A stretch of 64,000 bases of DNA, taken from the NCBI RefSeq assembly GCF_965216805.1, contig NZ_CBDCGN010000002.1:2170001-2234000 (forward strand). The letters are read 5' to 3'. This document shows, in pieces, positions 24,032 to 35,047 of the stretch (positions within the stretch are counted from its first letter, which is position 1; every line of letters starts with the position of its first letter). The stretch comes from Panacagrimonas sp965216805 (GTDB lineage: Bacteria > Pseudomonadota > Gammaproteobacteria > Nevskiales > Nevskiaceae). A program made the position numbers and the translations under genes. Below the pieces are notes generated by a model. The model had not been told where the DNA came from and searched no databases. It was given only the letters and a program-made list of their open reading frames with translations.

Positions 24032-25237
24032 ATGACCAGCGGAATTCGTGACAAGGTCGCCATCCTGGGCATGGGCTGCTCGCGCTTCGGCGAGCGCTGG
24101 GACATGGGCGCAGAGGAACTGATGGTGGAGTCCTTCACCGAGGCGCTCACCGACGCCGGCATCGGCCGCGAGCAGATTCAGGCCGCCTGGCTGGGCTCCT
24201 GCATGGACGAGGTCAACATGGGAAAATCGGCGCTGCCGGCCTCGATGACCCTGCGCCTGAACAACATCCCGGTGACGCGAGTCGAGAACTACTGCGCCAC
24301 CGGCACCGAGGCCTTTCGCGGCGCGGTGTATGCGGTGGCGTCTGGCGCCTGCGACATCGCGCTCGCCATCGGCGTGGAAAAACTCAAGGACACCGGCTAC
24401 GGTGGATTGCCGGGGCTGGATGGCGGCTCGATGCCGCCGCTGTGGTGGCCGAACCTGTCGGCGCCCGGTGTGTTCGCACAGGTCGCGAGCGCCTACATGA
24501 GCCGCTACAAGGTGCCGCGCGATGTGCTCAAGCGCGCGCTCGCGGAAATTTCCGCCAAGAGCCACGCCAACGGCGCCAAGAACCCGAAGGCGCATCTGCG
24601 CAACCCGGTGAGCTGCGACACCATCATGGCCTCGCCGATGATCGCCGAGCCGCTGGGCCTGTTCGACTGCTGCGGCGTGTCCGACGGCTCGGCCGCGGCC
24701 ATCGTCACCACGCCGGAGATCGCCAGGTCGCTGGGCAAGCACCCCGACCAGATGGTCACAGTCAAGGCCTTGCAGCTCGCGCTGTCGAATGGCTCCGAAG
24801 GTGGCTACAACGACTGGGACGGCTCCTACATCCACACCACGCGCGTCGCCGCGAAGCGCGCTTATGCCGAAGCCGGCATCACCCGCCCGCGCGATGAAAT
24901 CTCGATGTTCGAGGTTCACGACTGCTTCTCGATCACCGAGCTGGTGACGATGGAGGACCTGTCACTGTCCTCCGATGGCGGCGCGATCAAGGACGTGATG
25001 GACGGCTTCTACAACGCCGATGGCAAGATTCCCTGCCAGATCGACGGCGGCCTCAAGTGCTTTGGCCATCCGATCGGCGCGTCCGGCATCCGGATGGTCT
25101 ACGAGATGTACCTGCAACTGCTCGGCCGCGCCGGCGAGCGCCAGCTCAAGAACCCGCGCTACGGCCTGACCCACAACCTCGGTGGCTTTCCGCACCAGAA
25201 CGTCGTCGGCATTTCCATCGTCGGACGCTACCAATGA
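24032..25237 (+). CDS. SCP2-type thiolase
   Basis: 401 residues, one base after the previous stop. The nucleophile is Cys88 in VENYCATGTEAFRGAV. The catalytic His motifs are EVHDCFSI and GHPIGASG. The C-terminal Cys that normally acts as acid/base (GGACVV in the thiolase at 60188) is not obvious: here the text reads HNLGGFPHQNVVG. It should cleave a 3-oxoacyl-CoA, or do the reverse condensation, acting on the products of this operon. Start chosen at the only ATG close to the preceding stop. Confidence 0.9.
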   Translation: MTSGIRDKVAILGMGCSRFGERWDMGAEELMVESFTEALTDAGIGREQIQAAWLGSCMDEVNMGKSALPASMTLRLNNIPVTRVENYCATGTEAFRGAVYAVASGACDIALAIGVEKLKDTGYGGLPGLDGGSMPPLWWPNLSAPGVFAQVASAYMSRYKVPRDVLKRALAEISAKSHANGAKNPKAHLRNPVSCDTIMASPMIAEPLGLFDCCGVSDGSAAAIVTTPEIARSLGKHPDQMVTVKALQLALSNGSEGGYNDWDGSYIHTTRVAAKRAYAEAGITRPRDEISMFEVHDCFSITELVTMEDLSLSSDGGAIKDVMDGFYNADGKIPCQIDGGLKCFGHPIGASGIRMVYEMYLQLLGRAGERQLKNPRYGLTHNLGGFPHQNVVGISIVGRYQ

Positions 25238-25271
25238 ATTCCATTCTTCAACTGCAACGGAAAACCTGCGC

Positions 25272-26450
25272 ATGAAACCACTCGCGGCCATTGTCGCCGT
25301 GTCCGAGATGAAGCCCGGACGCTACCCGAACTACAACGGCATGGAGATGTACCGGCAGGTCATCGCGCAGTTCCTGCGCGAATGGCCACAACTGCGGCCC
25401 TCGGACATCGGCGGCCTGCTGTCAGCACCCGCCGGCATGGCCTCGGCCGACGGCACCGATGTGTTCGCGCACGAAAAGATCTCGGAAGAACTCGGCATCG
25501 AGCCGACCTTCAGCGAGACCATCAATGCCGGCGGCGGCACCTACGCGCTGATGCTGATCCGCGCGTCCCTGGCCATCGAGCGTGGACTCTGCGATTCCGT
25601 GCTCTGCCTGGGTGCCGGGCGCTTCCCCAACGTGGGCAGCGGCATGGCCGAGATGATGAGCAAGCTGATCAGCCATCCCGAGTTCGAATATCCGTACGGC
25701 ACCTATATCCCGCCGATCTTCGCGCTCAACGCCACGCGCCACATGCACGAATTCGGCACCACGCGCGAGCAGCTCGCGCAGGTCGCGGTGTCGCAGCGCG
25801 AGTGGTCGCTGCTGCACCCGGATGCGCTGATGGCCCCGCAGGGGCGGCTGACGATCGACAAGGTGCTGTCCTCGCGCCCCATCGCCTACCCGTTCAATCT
25901 GCTCGACTGCTCGGTGCCCAGCGAAGGCGGATCGGCGGTGCTGGTGGTGTCGCCGAAGATCGCCCAGCGCTACGCATCGAGGCCCTGCTTCCTGTACGGC
26001 TTCGGCGAGAAGCACACTCATTCCAGCATCAGCCAGGCGCATGACCTGACCACGCTGGGCTCGAAGGAAACCTCGGCGCAGGCCTACCGCATGGCCGGCG
26101 TCGGACCCAAGGACATGGACTTCGCCCAGCTCTACGACTCCTTCAGCATCAACCCGATCATCTACGCCGAAGACCTCGGCCTGTGCGCCAAGGGTCAGGG
26201 CGGCGCGTTCTTCGCTGGCGGCCGTACCGCGCCTGGCGGCGAATTCCCGGTCAATACCTATGGCGGGCTGATGTCCTTCGGCCACGTCGGCGATGCCTCC
26301 GGCCAGACCATGATCGTGGAAGCGGCACGCCAGATCATGGGCATTGCCGGCGAAGCACGCCAGTTGAAGAAAGCCGATCTCGGCGTCGTTCACTGCTACG
26401 GCGGAATGATGTCCGAGCACGCCACCCTCGTCCTCGGGAGCGCGTCATGA
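25272..26450 (+). CDS. Thiolase-like protein lacking the nucleophilic Cys
   Basis: 392 residues with a thiolase fold but an altered active site. The position of the nucleophilic Cys is Asn85 (ETINAGGGTYAL aligned to ENYCATGTEAF). GHVGDASGQT replaces GHPxGxSG, while HCYGGMM keeps a Cys near the end. It overlaps, by ATGA, a DUF35 protein. In steroid side-chain degradation, thiolase-like Ltp2 works with a DUF35 partner as a retro-aldolase rather than a thiolase; by analogy this pair may split a hydroxyacyl-CoA without thiolysis. That analogy is inference. Starts at the ATG before KPLAAIVAV. Confidence 0.84.
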   Translation: MKPLAAIVAVSEMKPGRYPNYNGMEMYRQVIAQFLREWPQLRPSDIGGLLSAPAGMASADGTDVFAHEKISEELGIEPTFSETINAGGGTYALMLIRASLAIERGLCDSVLCLGAGRFPNVGSGMAEMMSKLISHPEFEYPYGTYIPPIFALNATRHMHEFGTTREQLAQVAVSQREWSLLHPDALMAPQGRLTIDKVLSSRPIAYPFNLLDCSVPSEGGSAVLVVSPKIAQRYASRPCFLYGFGEKHTHSSISQAHDLTTLGSKETSAQAYRMAGVGPKDMDFAQLYDSFSINPIIYAEDLGLCAKGQGGAFFAGGRTAPGGEFPVNTYGGLMSFGHVGDASGQTMIVEAARQIMGIAGEARQLKKADLGVVHCYGGMMSEHATLVLGSAS

Positions 26451-26863
26451 GCAACCCCGCCGTCAACCCCAAGCCAACCCCCGAAATCAACGCGCACAGC
26501 AAGCCCTACTGGGACGGCGCACAGCGCGGCGAGCTGATGATTCAGCGCTGCCGCGGCACCGGCAAACCCTTCATGTACGCGCGCTGCTGGAGCCCTTTCG
26601 ACTTCTCGCCTGACCCGGTCTGGGAAAAGGCCAGCGGGCTTGGCACCGTGTTCAGCTACACCATCGTGTATCAGCCGCCGTATGCGGCGTTCAAGGCCGA
26701 CTGCCCCTTCGTGATGGCCATCATCCAGCTCGACGAAGGTCCGCAGATGATGAGCAACGTCCTCCATTGCGATCCGGAATCCGTGCGCATCGGGATGAAG
26801 GTCAAGGTCTGCTTCGAGACCCGCAGCGGCGGCTTCAAGATTCCGCAGTTCGAACCGGCCTAA
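26447..26863 (+). CDS. DUF35 OB-fold protein with degenerate zinc ribbon
   Basis: 138 residues. KPYWDGAQRGELMIQRC is the usual DUF35 entry (the family reads FWxGxxxGxLxxxxC). The OB-fold follows (GTVFSYTIVYQP, PFVMAIIQLDEG, KVKVCFE). Only two Cys remain of the expected four zinc ligands (QRCRGTGKPFMYARCW), so the ribbon is degenerate. DUF35 proteins bind thiolase-like partners. This one overlaps the Cys-less thiolase-like gene by four bases, strong support for a complex of the two. Confidence 0.85.
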   Translation: MSNPAVNPKPTPEINAHSKPYWDGAQRGELMIQRCRGTGKPFMYARCWSPFDFSPDPVWEKASGLGTVFSYTIVYQPPYAAFKADCPFVMAIIQLDEGPQMMSNVLHCDPESVRIGMKVKVCFETRSGGFKIPQFEPA

Positions 26864-26886
26864 TCCTTCTTGAACAGGAGCATCCC

Positions 26887-28029
26887 ATGAGCGAAGAATC
26901 CGTTGCTGCCGTCCGCGAAGCCGCCGAGGGGCTCACCCGCGGCATCTCGCGCGAATACTGGTTGCAGTGCGCCAAGGAAAAGAAGTTCCCGCAGAAACTC
27001 TGGGACGCGATGGCCGAAACCGGCCTGCTCGGTCTGACCGTGCCCGAGGAATACGGCGGCAGCGGCGGCGGCCTGTCCGAACTGATGGTGCTCAACGAGA
27101 TCACCGGGCGCGCCGGCATCATCTCGCTGTTCTTCGTGCTGGGCAGCTTCGCGCGCATGCCGATCATCAAGCACGGCACTCCGGCGCAGATCGCCAAGTT
27201 CGTCACGCCCACCGCCACCGGCGAGGGCAGGATGTGCTTCGGCGTGACCGAGCCCAATGCCGGCACCAACACCTTCCGCCTGCAAACCACGGCCGCAAAG
27301 AACAGCAGCGGCTGGCTGGTCAACGGCTCCAAGGTGTTCATCACCGGCGCGAAGGAATCGACGTCGATGCTGTTGATCGCGCGCACCTCGGCGTTCGATC
27401 CCGCCAAGCCGCGCGGCGGGCTGTCGCTGTTCATCCTGGATTCGCACACGCCGGGCATCGAGTTCCAGCGCCTGAACATCGACGTGCTCGGCGAAAGCCA
27501 GTACCTGGTGTTCTTCAAGGATGCGCAGCTTCCGCAGGACGCGCTGATCGGCGAAGAAGGCAAGGGCATGAAGTACCTCTTCGACGGCCTCAACACCGAG
27601 CGCCTGGTGCTGGCGTCGATGGCCGTGGGCCTGGGCAATCGCGCGCTGGACAAGGCGGTGGCCTATGCCAAGGAGCGCGCGCCCTTTGGCACGCCCATCG
27701 GCAGTTACCAGGGCCTGCAGCACCCCATGGCGCGCGCCAAGGCGCACCTCGAAGCCTCGCGCCTGGTGATGCAGGAAGCCGCCCGCACCTTTGATCGCGG
27801 CGAGGACGCCGGCCCGCTGTCGAACATGGCCAAGCTGCTCACCTCGGAGGCTTGCGATGAGGCGGTGGACATTGCGCTGCAGGTCCACGGCGGCTACGGC
27901 TTCGATCAGGATTACGACGTGGTCACGCTGTGGCCCTTCGCACGCCTGATGCGCGTGGCGCCCGTCAACAACGAGATGATCCTCAACTACATCGGCGAGC
28001 ACGTGCTCGGCCTGCCGCGCTCGTACTGA
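26887..28029 (+). CDS. Acyl-CoA dehydrogenase
   Basis: 380 residues, ATG after AACAGGAG. Domain motifs: GLTVPEEYGGSGGGLSE, FGVTEPNAGTNTFRL, VNGSKVFITGAKE, QVHGGYGFDQDYDV. It ends in HVLGLPRSY like the enzyme at 2687-3850. The C-terminal Glu is replaced (RLMRVAPVNNEM), but Glu in GLNTERLVL matches the isovaleryl-CoA dehydrogenase base. The two enzymes are thus the same branch, suited to branched substrates. Here it sits between the DUF35 pair and AtuA, probably supplying the enoyl-CoA for the carboxylase. Confidence 0.93.
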   Translation: MSEESVAAVREAAEGLTRGISREYWLQCAKEKKFPQKLWDAMAETGLLGLTVPEEYGGSGGGLSELMVLNEITGRAGIISLFFVLGSFARMPIIKHGTPAQIAKFVTPTATGEGRMCFGVTEPNAGTNTFRLQTTAAKNSSGWLVNGSKVFITGAKESTSMLLIARTSAFDPAKPRGGLSLFILDSHTPGIEFQRLNIDVLGESQYLVFFKDAQLPQDALIGEEGKGMKYLFDGLNTERLVLASMAVGLGNRALDKAVAYAKERAPFGTPIGSYQGLQHPMARAKAHLEASRLVMQEAARTFDRGEDAGPLSNMAKLLTSEACDEAVDIALQVHGGYGFDQDYDVVTLWPFARLMRVAPVNNEMILNYIGEHVLGLPRSY

Positions 28030-28040
28030 GGACGATGAGC

Positions 28041-29815
28041 ATGAAGACGCTCCGCGTCGGCTGCGCCTCCGGCTTCTGGGGCGACACCGAGTACGCCGCT
28101 GCCCAACTCGTGCGCAGAGGCCACATCGACGTGCTGGTCTTCGACTACCTGGCCGAAGTCACCATGTCGCTGCTGATCCGGGTCAAGGCCAAGGATCCGA
28201 ACGCCGGTTTTGCACCGGACTTCGTGACCACGCTCAAGCCGCTGCTCAAGGAGATCAAGGCGCGCGGCATCAAGGTGGTGAGCAATGCCGGCGGCGTCAA
28301 TCCCGCCGCCTGCCGCGAAGCACTGGCCAAGGCGGCACTGGCCGAGGGCGTGGACCTGAAGATCGCCGCGGTGATGGGCGATGACCTGCTGCCGCAGACG
28401 GAAAGCGCACGCGGTGAAGGCACGCGCGAGATGTTCTCCGGCCAGGGGATGCCGGCAAAGTTCATGAGCGCCAATGCCTATCTGGGTGCCTTCCCCATCG
28501 CCGCCGCGCTGGAAGCCGGCGCGGACATCGTCGTGACCGGCCGCTGCGTCGACAGCGCGGTGGTGCTCGGCCCGCTGATCCAGGCCTTCGGCTGGAAGCA
28601 GGACGACTACGATCAATTGGCCCAGGGCAGCCTGGCCGGCCACATCATCGAATGCGGCACACAGTGCACTGGCGGCAACTACACCGACTGGCATCTGGTC
28701 AAGGGCTGGGACGACATGGGCTTCCCGATCGCCGACTGCTCGCCCGACGGCAGTTTCGTGATCGAAAAGCCCGCGGGCACCGGCGGCCTGATCGTGCCGT
28801 CGACGGTGGGCGAGCAGATGGTCTACGAGATCGGCGATCCGCGCGCCTACCTGCTGCCCGACGTGAACTGCGACTTTACCCAGGTGACGCTCGAACAGGT
28901 CGGCGAGCAGCGCGTGCGCGTCGCGGGTGCCAGGGGCAGCGCACCCACGCCACACTGCAAGGTCAGCGCGACCTATCTCGACGGCTTCCGCGCCACCGCC
29001 CTGTTCATGATCGGTGGCATCGACGCCTCGACCAAGGGCACGCGCACTGCCGAGGCGCTGCTGGCGCGCTGCCGGCGCCTGTTCGCCGAGCGCAGCCTGG
29101 GAGACTTCAGCGAAACGAGCATCGAGGTCCTTGGTGCCGAAGCGACCTACGGCCCGCATGCGCGGGTGCAGCCGCGCGAGGTGATGGTGAAGATCGGCGC
29201 GCGTCACCCGAACAAGGATGCGCTGGACATCTTCTCCCGCGAGATGGCGCCGATGGCGCTGGCCACCTCCCCCGGCATCACGGGCTTCCTCGGCGGCCGT
29301 CCCAAGGTGCAGCCGGTGGTGCGCCTATTCTCCTACCTGTGGCCGAAGTCGAAGATCCCGGTTCGCCTGGAACTCGACGGCCACGATCTGGCCTGCCCGC
29401 AGATGAGCGGCCTGCCTTTCGATCCCGCCAAGCTCCCCGACATCGGTGGACCGCTACCGGCAGCCGCAGCGTTCGCCCAAGGCACACGCCTGGTGCCGTT
29501 GGTGCAGCTCGCCTACGGCCGCAGCGGTGACAAGGGCGACTCCGCGAACATCGGCATCCTCGCGCGCAAGGCCGACTACCTGCCCTACATCCGCGCGGCG
29601 CTGACGGCTGACGCGGTCGCGAAATGGTTTGCCCACCGCGCCCAAGGGCCGGTGCATCGCTGGGACATGCCCGGCGTTCTGGGCCTGAATTTCCTGCTGG
29701 AAAAAGCGCTCGGCGGCGGCGGCATGGCCTCGATCCGCATTGATCCGCAGGGCAAGGCCTACGCGCAGATGCTGCTCGACTTTCCCGTTCCTGTGCCCGC
29801 CGGGCTGAAGACTGA

Positions 29816-29819
<4 letters not shown>
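28041..29819 (+). CDS. AtuA-like (DUF1446) protein of acyclic terpene/branched acyl-CoA utilisation
   Basis: 592 residues from the ATG that lies 8 bases after GAGGA; an ATG six bases earlier is too close to it. LRVGCASGFWGD, DYLAEVTMSLL, KVVSNAGGVNP and VTGRCVDSAVVLGPL are typical of the DUF1446/AtuA domain. A C-terminal AtuA-like ferredoxin-fold domain includes YGRSGDKGDSANIG. AtuA is required for citronellol/geraniol use in Pseudomonas and is usually next to a geranyl- or methylcrotonyl-type carboxylase; its reaction is not firmly known. The carboxylase genes follow here with an ATGA overlap. Confidence 0.9.
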
Positions 29820-31297
<1,478 letters not shown>

Positions 31298-31307
31298 ACA
31301 ATCGACC

Positions 31308-31814
31308 ATGAAAAAAATTCTAGCCGTCGACAGCGAGCAGCACGCCTGCGCCCTGACACGCACCCCCGGCGGCCTGCACCTGCAGACCGGCGAACGCGGC
31401 TTCGACTGCGCGATCGAGGCGCTCGGCGACGGCCGCTACCGCGTGCGCGCAGGCGATGCGCGGCGCGAAGCGCTGATTGCGCAGCACGGGGATCAGGTCT
31501 GGATCCACCTGGACGGCCGCACGCACGCGCTCCAGCGCATCAACCCGCTCGACCTCCTCGCCGCCAGCGGCCGCGGCGGCGCAGACAGCGCCCTGTCGCC
31601 GATGCCCGGCACCATCCTCACCGTGCAGGTGAAGGCCGGCGAGACGGTGAAATCCGGCCAGGTCCTGATCACCATGGAAAGCATGAAACTCGAAGTGACC
31701 ATCACCGCGCCGCACGACGGCGAGATCGCCGAAGTGCTGTGCGCGCCCGGACAGAGCGTGCCGGTCAAGGCCACGCTGGTGCGCTTCGCGGCAAAGGCGG
31801 AGGGCACCTCATGA
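31308..31814 (+). CDS. Biotin carboxyl carrier protein of the acyl-CoA carboxylase
   Basis: 168 residues. The C-terminal biotinyl domain reads LSPMPGTILTVQVKAGETVK and then MESMKLE, with biotin on Lys127; most carriers have MKM, here MKL. The N-terminal 90 residues resemble the BT linker domain that in fused enzymes joins carboxylase and carrier. It therefore looks like the C-terminal third of an LiuD/AtuF-type alpha subunit encoded as its own gene. It overlaps the carboxyltransferase start (ATGA). Confidence 0.92.
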   Translation: MKKILAVDSEQHACALTRTPGGLHLQTGERGFDCAIEALGDGRYRVRAGDARREALIAQHGDQVWIHLDGRTHALQRINPLDLLAASGRGGADSALSPMPGTILTVQVKAGETVKSGQVLITMESMKLEVTITAPHDGEIAEVLCAPGQSVPVKATLVRFAAKAEGTS

Positions 31815-33409
31815 TGCAGCGGATCGAAACGCGGATATCGCCGGCCTCGGCCGCGTTCCGCGCCAACAGCGCGGCGATGCAGCGCATCTGCGGCGACTTC
31901 AAGGCCCTGCAGGAACGCATTCGCCACGAACGCCCGCAACGCGACATCGAGCGCCTGCGGCGGCAGAAGAAACTGCTGGTGCGCGAGCGGCTGGAACTGC
32001 TGCTCGACCCCGGCACGCCCTTTCTCGAACTCTCCAGCATCGCCGCCTACGATCAGTTCAACGGCGAGGCGCCGGGCGCGAACGTCATCGCCGGCATCGG
32101 CGTGGTCGGCGGCCGCGAGGTGATGATCCATGCCGACGATTCCAGCAACAAGGGCGGCGCCTGGTATCCCTTGTCAGCGCCGAAGATCGTACGCGCGCTG
32201 GAAATCGCCATCGAGAACCGCCTGCCCGTCGTGCACCTTTGCGATAGCGCGGGCGGCTATCTGGAAGACCTCTCCGGCGTGTACGTGATGGGCGGCCGAG
32301 TGTTCCGCCACCAGTGCATCCTGTCGAAGATGGGCATTCCGCAGGTCGCCGTTGTGCTTGGGCATTGCACCGCGGGCGGCGCGTACATCCCGGCGCTGTG
32401 CGAGCACACCATCATGGTGCGCGGCACCGGCGCGGTGTTTCTCGGCGGCCCGCCGCTGGTGAAGGCCGCGACCGGCGAAGAGGTCACGGTCGATGCGCTC
32501 GGCGGTGCTGACATGCACACCTCGGTGTCCGGCACGGCGGACTATGCGGTGGACAGCGAGGAAGAAGGCATCGCGCTGGCTCGCGCCATCGTCGCCAGCT
32601 TCTCGCAGCCGAAGAAACACTTCGACTGGGTGGATGCCGAGGCGCCCTACTACGATCCGCGCGAGCTGTACGGCATCGTTCCGGTGGACTACAAGACCCA
32701 GTTCGACATGCGCGAGGTGATCGCGCGCATGGTGGACGCCAGCCGCTTCCAGGAATACCAGCCCAACTACGGCACGACCCTGGTCTGCGGATGGGCGCGG
32801 CTGTGGGGCTGCAAGGCGGGACTGCTCGGCAACAACGGCGTGCTGTTCTCCGACAGCTCGCTCAAGGCCGCGCACTTCATCCAGCTCTGCAACCAGATGG
32901 GCACGCCCATGATCTTCCTGCAGAACACCACGGGCTACATGATCGGGCGCGAGTACGAGGAGCGCGGCATCACCAAGGACGGCGCCAAGATGCTGATGGC
33001 GCAGGCCGGCTCCGAAGTGCCCAAGCTCACCGTTGTCACCAGCGGCGCGTTCGGTGCCGGCTACTACGGCATGTGCGGACGCTCCTGGGACCCGCGCATG
33101 ATCTTCTCCTGGCCGCAGGCCAAGATGGGCGTGATGGGGCCGGAGCAGGCCGGCAACACGCTGGCCGACGTCAAGCTGCGCCAGTTGCGCCGTGATCGTC
33201 CCGAGGCCGGCGACGAGGAAGTGGCCGAGCTGCGCAAGCGCACGCGCGAGAAATCCGAGCGTGAGACCAGCACCCTGTGGTTCTCCGCGCGCTGCCAGGA
33301 CGACGGCGTGCTCGATCCCCTCGATACGCGCAACGCGCTCGGCATCGCGCTGTCCTGCGCGGCCAACGTGCCCCTCGCCGAGCAGCGCTATGGCGTGTTC
33401 CGGATGTGA
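31811..33409 (+). CDS. Acyl-CoA carboxylase carboxyltransferase (beta) subunit
   Basis: 532 residues with both crotonase-like carboxyltransferase domains: DDSSNKGGAWYPLSAPKIVR, HLCDSAGGYLEDL, GHCTAGGAYIPAL and MVRGTGAVFLGGPPL in the N-domain, LQNTTGYMIGREYE and FGAGYYGMCGRSWDPR in the C-domain. It is close to methylcrotonyl-CoA and geranyl-CoA carboxylase beta subunits. The next-door AtuA tilts the guess to a geranyl-CoA-like, 3-methyl-branched enoyl substrate. With the two previous gene products it forms a three-subunit carboxylase. Confidence 0.94.
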   Translation: MMQRIETRISPASAAFRANSAAMQRICGDFKALQERIRHERPQRDIERLRRQKKLLVRERLELLLDPGTPFLELSSIAAYDQFNGEAPGANVIAGIGVVGGREVMIHADDSSNKGGAWYPLSAPKIVRALEIAIENRLPVVHLCDSAGGYLEDLSGVYVMGGRVFRHQCILSKMGIPQVAVVLGHCTAGGAYIPALCEHTIMVRGTGAVFLGGPPLVKAATGEEVTVDALGGADMHTSVSGTADYAVDSEEEGIALARAIVASFSQPKKHFDWVDAEAPYYDPRELYGIVPVDYKTQFDMREVIARMVDASRFQEYQPNYGTTLVCGWARLWGCKAGLLGNNGVLFSDSSLKAAHFIQLCNQMGTPMIFLQNTTGYMIGREYEERGITKDGAKMLMAQAGSEVPKLTVVTSGAFGAGYYGMCGRSWDPRMIFSWPQAKMGVMGPEQAGNTLADVKLRQLRRDRPEAGDEEVAELRKRTREKSERETSTLWFSARCQDDGVLDPLDTRNALGIALSCAANVPLAEQRYGVFRM

Positions 33410-33414
33410 TTGAG

Positions 33415-34581
33415 ATGAGCCACGACGATGGGGCCAGGGATGACGACGCGCTGATCGACGCGGTCGGGCGCTTCCTCGCGGGCGAAGTGCGGCCGGTGGC
33501 CATCGCGCTCGAACAGGCCGACGAGTATCCCGAGGCCATCGTCGAGCAGATGCGCGAGATGGGCCTGTTCGGCGCCATCATTCCCGAGGCCTACGGCGGA
33601 CTCGGGCTCAGCGTGCAGACCTACGCGCGGCTGATCGAGACCATCGCGGCGGAGTGGATGTCGCTGTCCGGCGTCATCAACTCGCACCTGATCATGGCCT
33701 CGGCGGTGCTGCGCTTCGGCACGGAAGAGCAGAAGGACTATTTTCTGCCCCGCTTCGCAAAAGCCGAGCTGCGCGGCGGCATCGCGCTGACCGAGCCGGA
33801 CTGCGGCACCGACCTGCAGGCCATCCGCACCGTCGCCCGCCGCGAAGGCGAGCACTACCTCGTCACCGGCGCCAAGACCTGGATCACCAACGGGCTGCGC
33901 GGCAACTGTTTCGCGCTGCTGGTCAAGACCGATCCCAAGGCCGACCCGCGCCACCGCGGCATGAGCCTGTTCATTGCCGAAAAAGGCCCCGGCTTCTCGG
34001 TGCCGCGCAAGCTGCCGAAACTGGGCTACCGCGGCATCGACACCGTGGAGATGCTGTTCCAGGACTACCGCATTTCGGCCGCGCGCCTGGTCGGTGGCGT
34101 CGAGGGCCGCGGGTTGCAGCAGATACTCGGCGGCCTGGAACTGGGCCGCATCAACGTCGCCGCGCGCGGGGTGGGCGTCGCGCGCTCGGCCTACGAGGAG
34201 GCGCTGAGTTATTCGCAGCAGCGCAAGACCTTCGGCAAGCCGATCTGCGAGCACCAGGCGATCCAGCTCAAGCTGGCCGACATGGCCACGCGCGTGGAGG
34301 CGGCCCGACTGCTGGTGGACTCCGCCGCCCGCGCCTACGACGCCGGACGGCGCTGCGACCTGGAGGCGGGCATGGCCAAGCTGTTCGCCACCGAAGCCGC
34401 GATGGAAAACGCTGCCGAATCCCTGCGCATCCACGGCGCCTACGGCTATTCGCGCGAAGTGCGGGTAGAACGGCTGTACCGGGACGCGCCCCTGCTCGCG
34501 ATCGGCGAAGGCACCAACGAAATGCAGCGCATGATCATTGCCCGCCGCCTGCTCGACGCGGCGGCCCCTCGCAAGCACTAG
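33415..34581 (+). CDS. Acyl-CoA dehydrogenase
   Basis: 388 residues. The architecture is normal (IIPEAYGGLGLSVQTYARLI, IALTEPDCGTDLQAI, ITNGLRGNCFALL, RKTFGKPICEHQAIQLKLAD). The catalytic Glu is kept in AIGEGTNEMQRMIIARRLL, so it belongs to the classical short/medium-chain type, unlike the two LGLPRS-type enzymes in the window. It is the last gene of the operon beginning at 22567 and is followed by a strong inverted repeat. It may desaturate an intermediate before or after the carboxylation step. Confidence 0.93.
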   Translation: MSHDDGARDDDALIDAVGRFLAGEVRPVAIALEQADEYPEAIVEQMREMGLFGAIIPEAYGGLGLSVQTYARLIETIAAEWMSLSGVINSHLIMASAVLRFGTEEQKDYFLPRFAKAELRGGIALTEPDCGTDLQAIRTVARREGEHYLVTGAKTWITNGLRGNCFALLVKTDPKADPRHRGMSLFIAEKGPGFSVPRKLPKLGYRGIDTVEMLFQDYRISAARLVGGVEGRGLQQILGGLELGRINVAARGVGVARSAYEEALSYSQQRKTFGKPICEHQAIQLKLADMATRVEAARLLVDSAARAYDAGRRCDLEAGMAKLFATEAAMENAAESLRIHGAYGYSREVRVERLYRDAPLLAIGEGTNEMQRMIIARRLLDAAAPRKH

Positions 34582-34595
34582 ATTTCAGATCTTGT

Positions 34596-34630
34596 GAATT
34601 CTTCTACTGCGCCCGGCAGTAGAAAAATTC
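34596..34630. terminator. Bidirectional terminator-like inverted repeat
   Basis: GAATTCTTCTACTGC and GCAGTAGAAAAATTC form a 15-base stem with a single mismatch around the loop GCCCG. It lies between the convergent acyl-CoA dehydrogenase and ferredoxin genes. The arms carry A- and T-runs, so it can work in both directions. Confidence 0.75.
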
Positions 34631-34641
34631 AGATCCCCGTC

Positions 34642-34962
34642 TCAGTGCTGACCAACCGGCGTTCGGGCCACGATGCCATCGAGCGCCTTGGAGAGCTTGA
34701 TCTGGCACCCCAGTCTCGACCCGGGGCCACCACCCTCGGCGAGTTCGAGCATCGACTTTTCCATGTCCTCTGCCGGCACCAGCTTGTCCAGCCATTCGGG
34801 CTCGACGAACAGGTGGCAGGTGGCACAGGCGCAGGCGCCGCCGCAATCGCCATCGATGCCCGGCACAAGGTTGCCGACCGCTGCTTCCATCATCGATGTG
34901 CCCTCGGCGACTTCGACGCTGCGGACGGTGCCGTTGTGTTCGATAAACGTGACCTTGATCAT
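34642..34962 (-). CDS. [2Fe-2S] ferredoxin, likely redox partner of the P450
   Basis: 106 residues. The cluster ligands are visible as C-x5-C-x2-C in DCGGACACATCHLFV plus the last Cys in RLGCQI, the adrenodoxin/putidaredoxin pattern. It is 85 bases downstream of the CYP153-type P450 on the same strand and should pass electrons to it. No ferredoxin reductase gene lies in the window, so that partner must be encoded elsewhere. ATG preceded by AGGAATC. Confidence 0.93.
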   Translation of the reverse strand: MIKVTFIEHNGTVRSVEVAEGTSMMEAAVGNLVPGIDGDCGGACACATCHLFVEPEWLDKLVPAEDMEKSMLELAEGGGPGSRLGCQIKLSKALDGIVARTPVGQH

Positions 34963-34984
34963 TTTTGATTCCTGTCTGGAATGA

Positions 34985-35001
34985 CCCCGCCGCCGGCGGG
35001 G
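34985..35001 (-). other. Intercistronic hairpin between P450 and ferredoxin genes
   Basis: CCCCGCC-GCC-GGCGGGG is a perfect 7-base hairpin. No T-run follows in the direction of transcription, so a role in mRNA stability between the two cistrons is more likely than termination. Confidence 0.5.
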
Positions 35002-35047
35002 CTTTCATGGCTGACGCGATGCGCTGAACGCCGCGCGAAGCGCGGGC

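Noticed and set aside
22546..24162. 538-residue minus-strand open frame opposite the KASIII/DUF35 gene
   Set aside because: No motif, biased composition and complete overlap with a well-supported gene.
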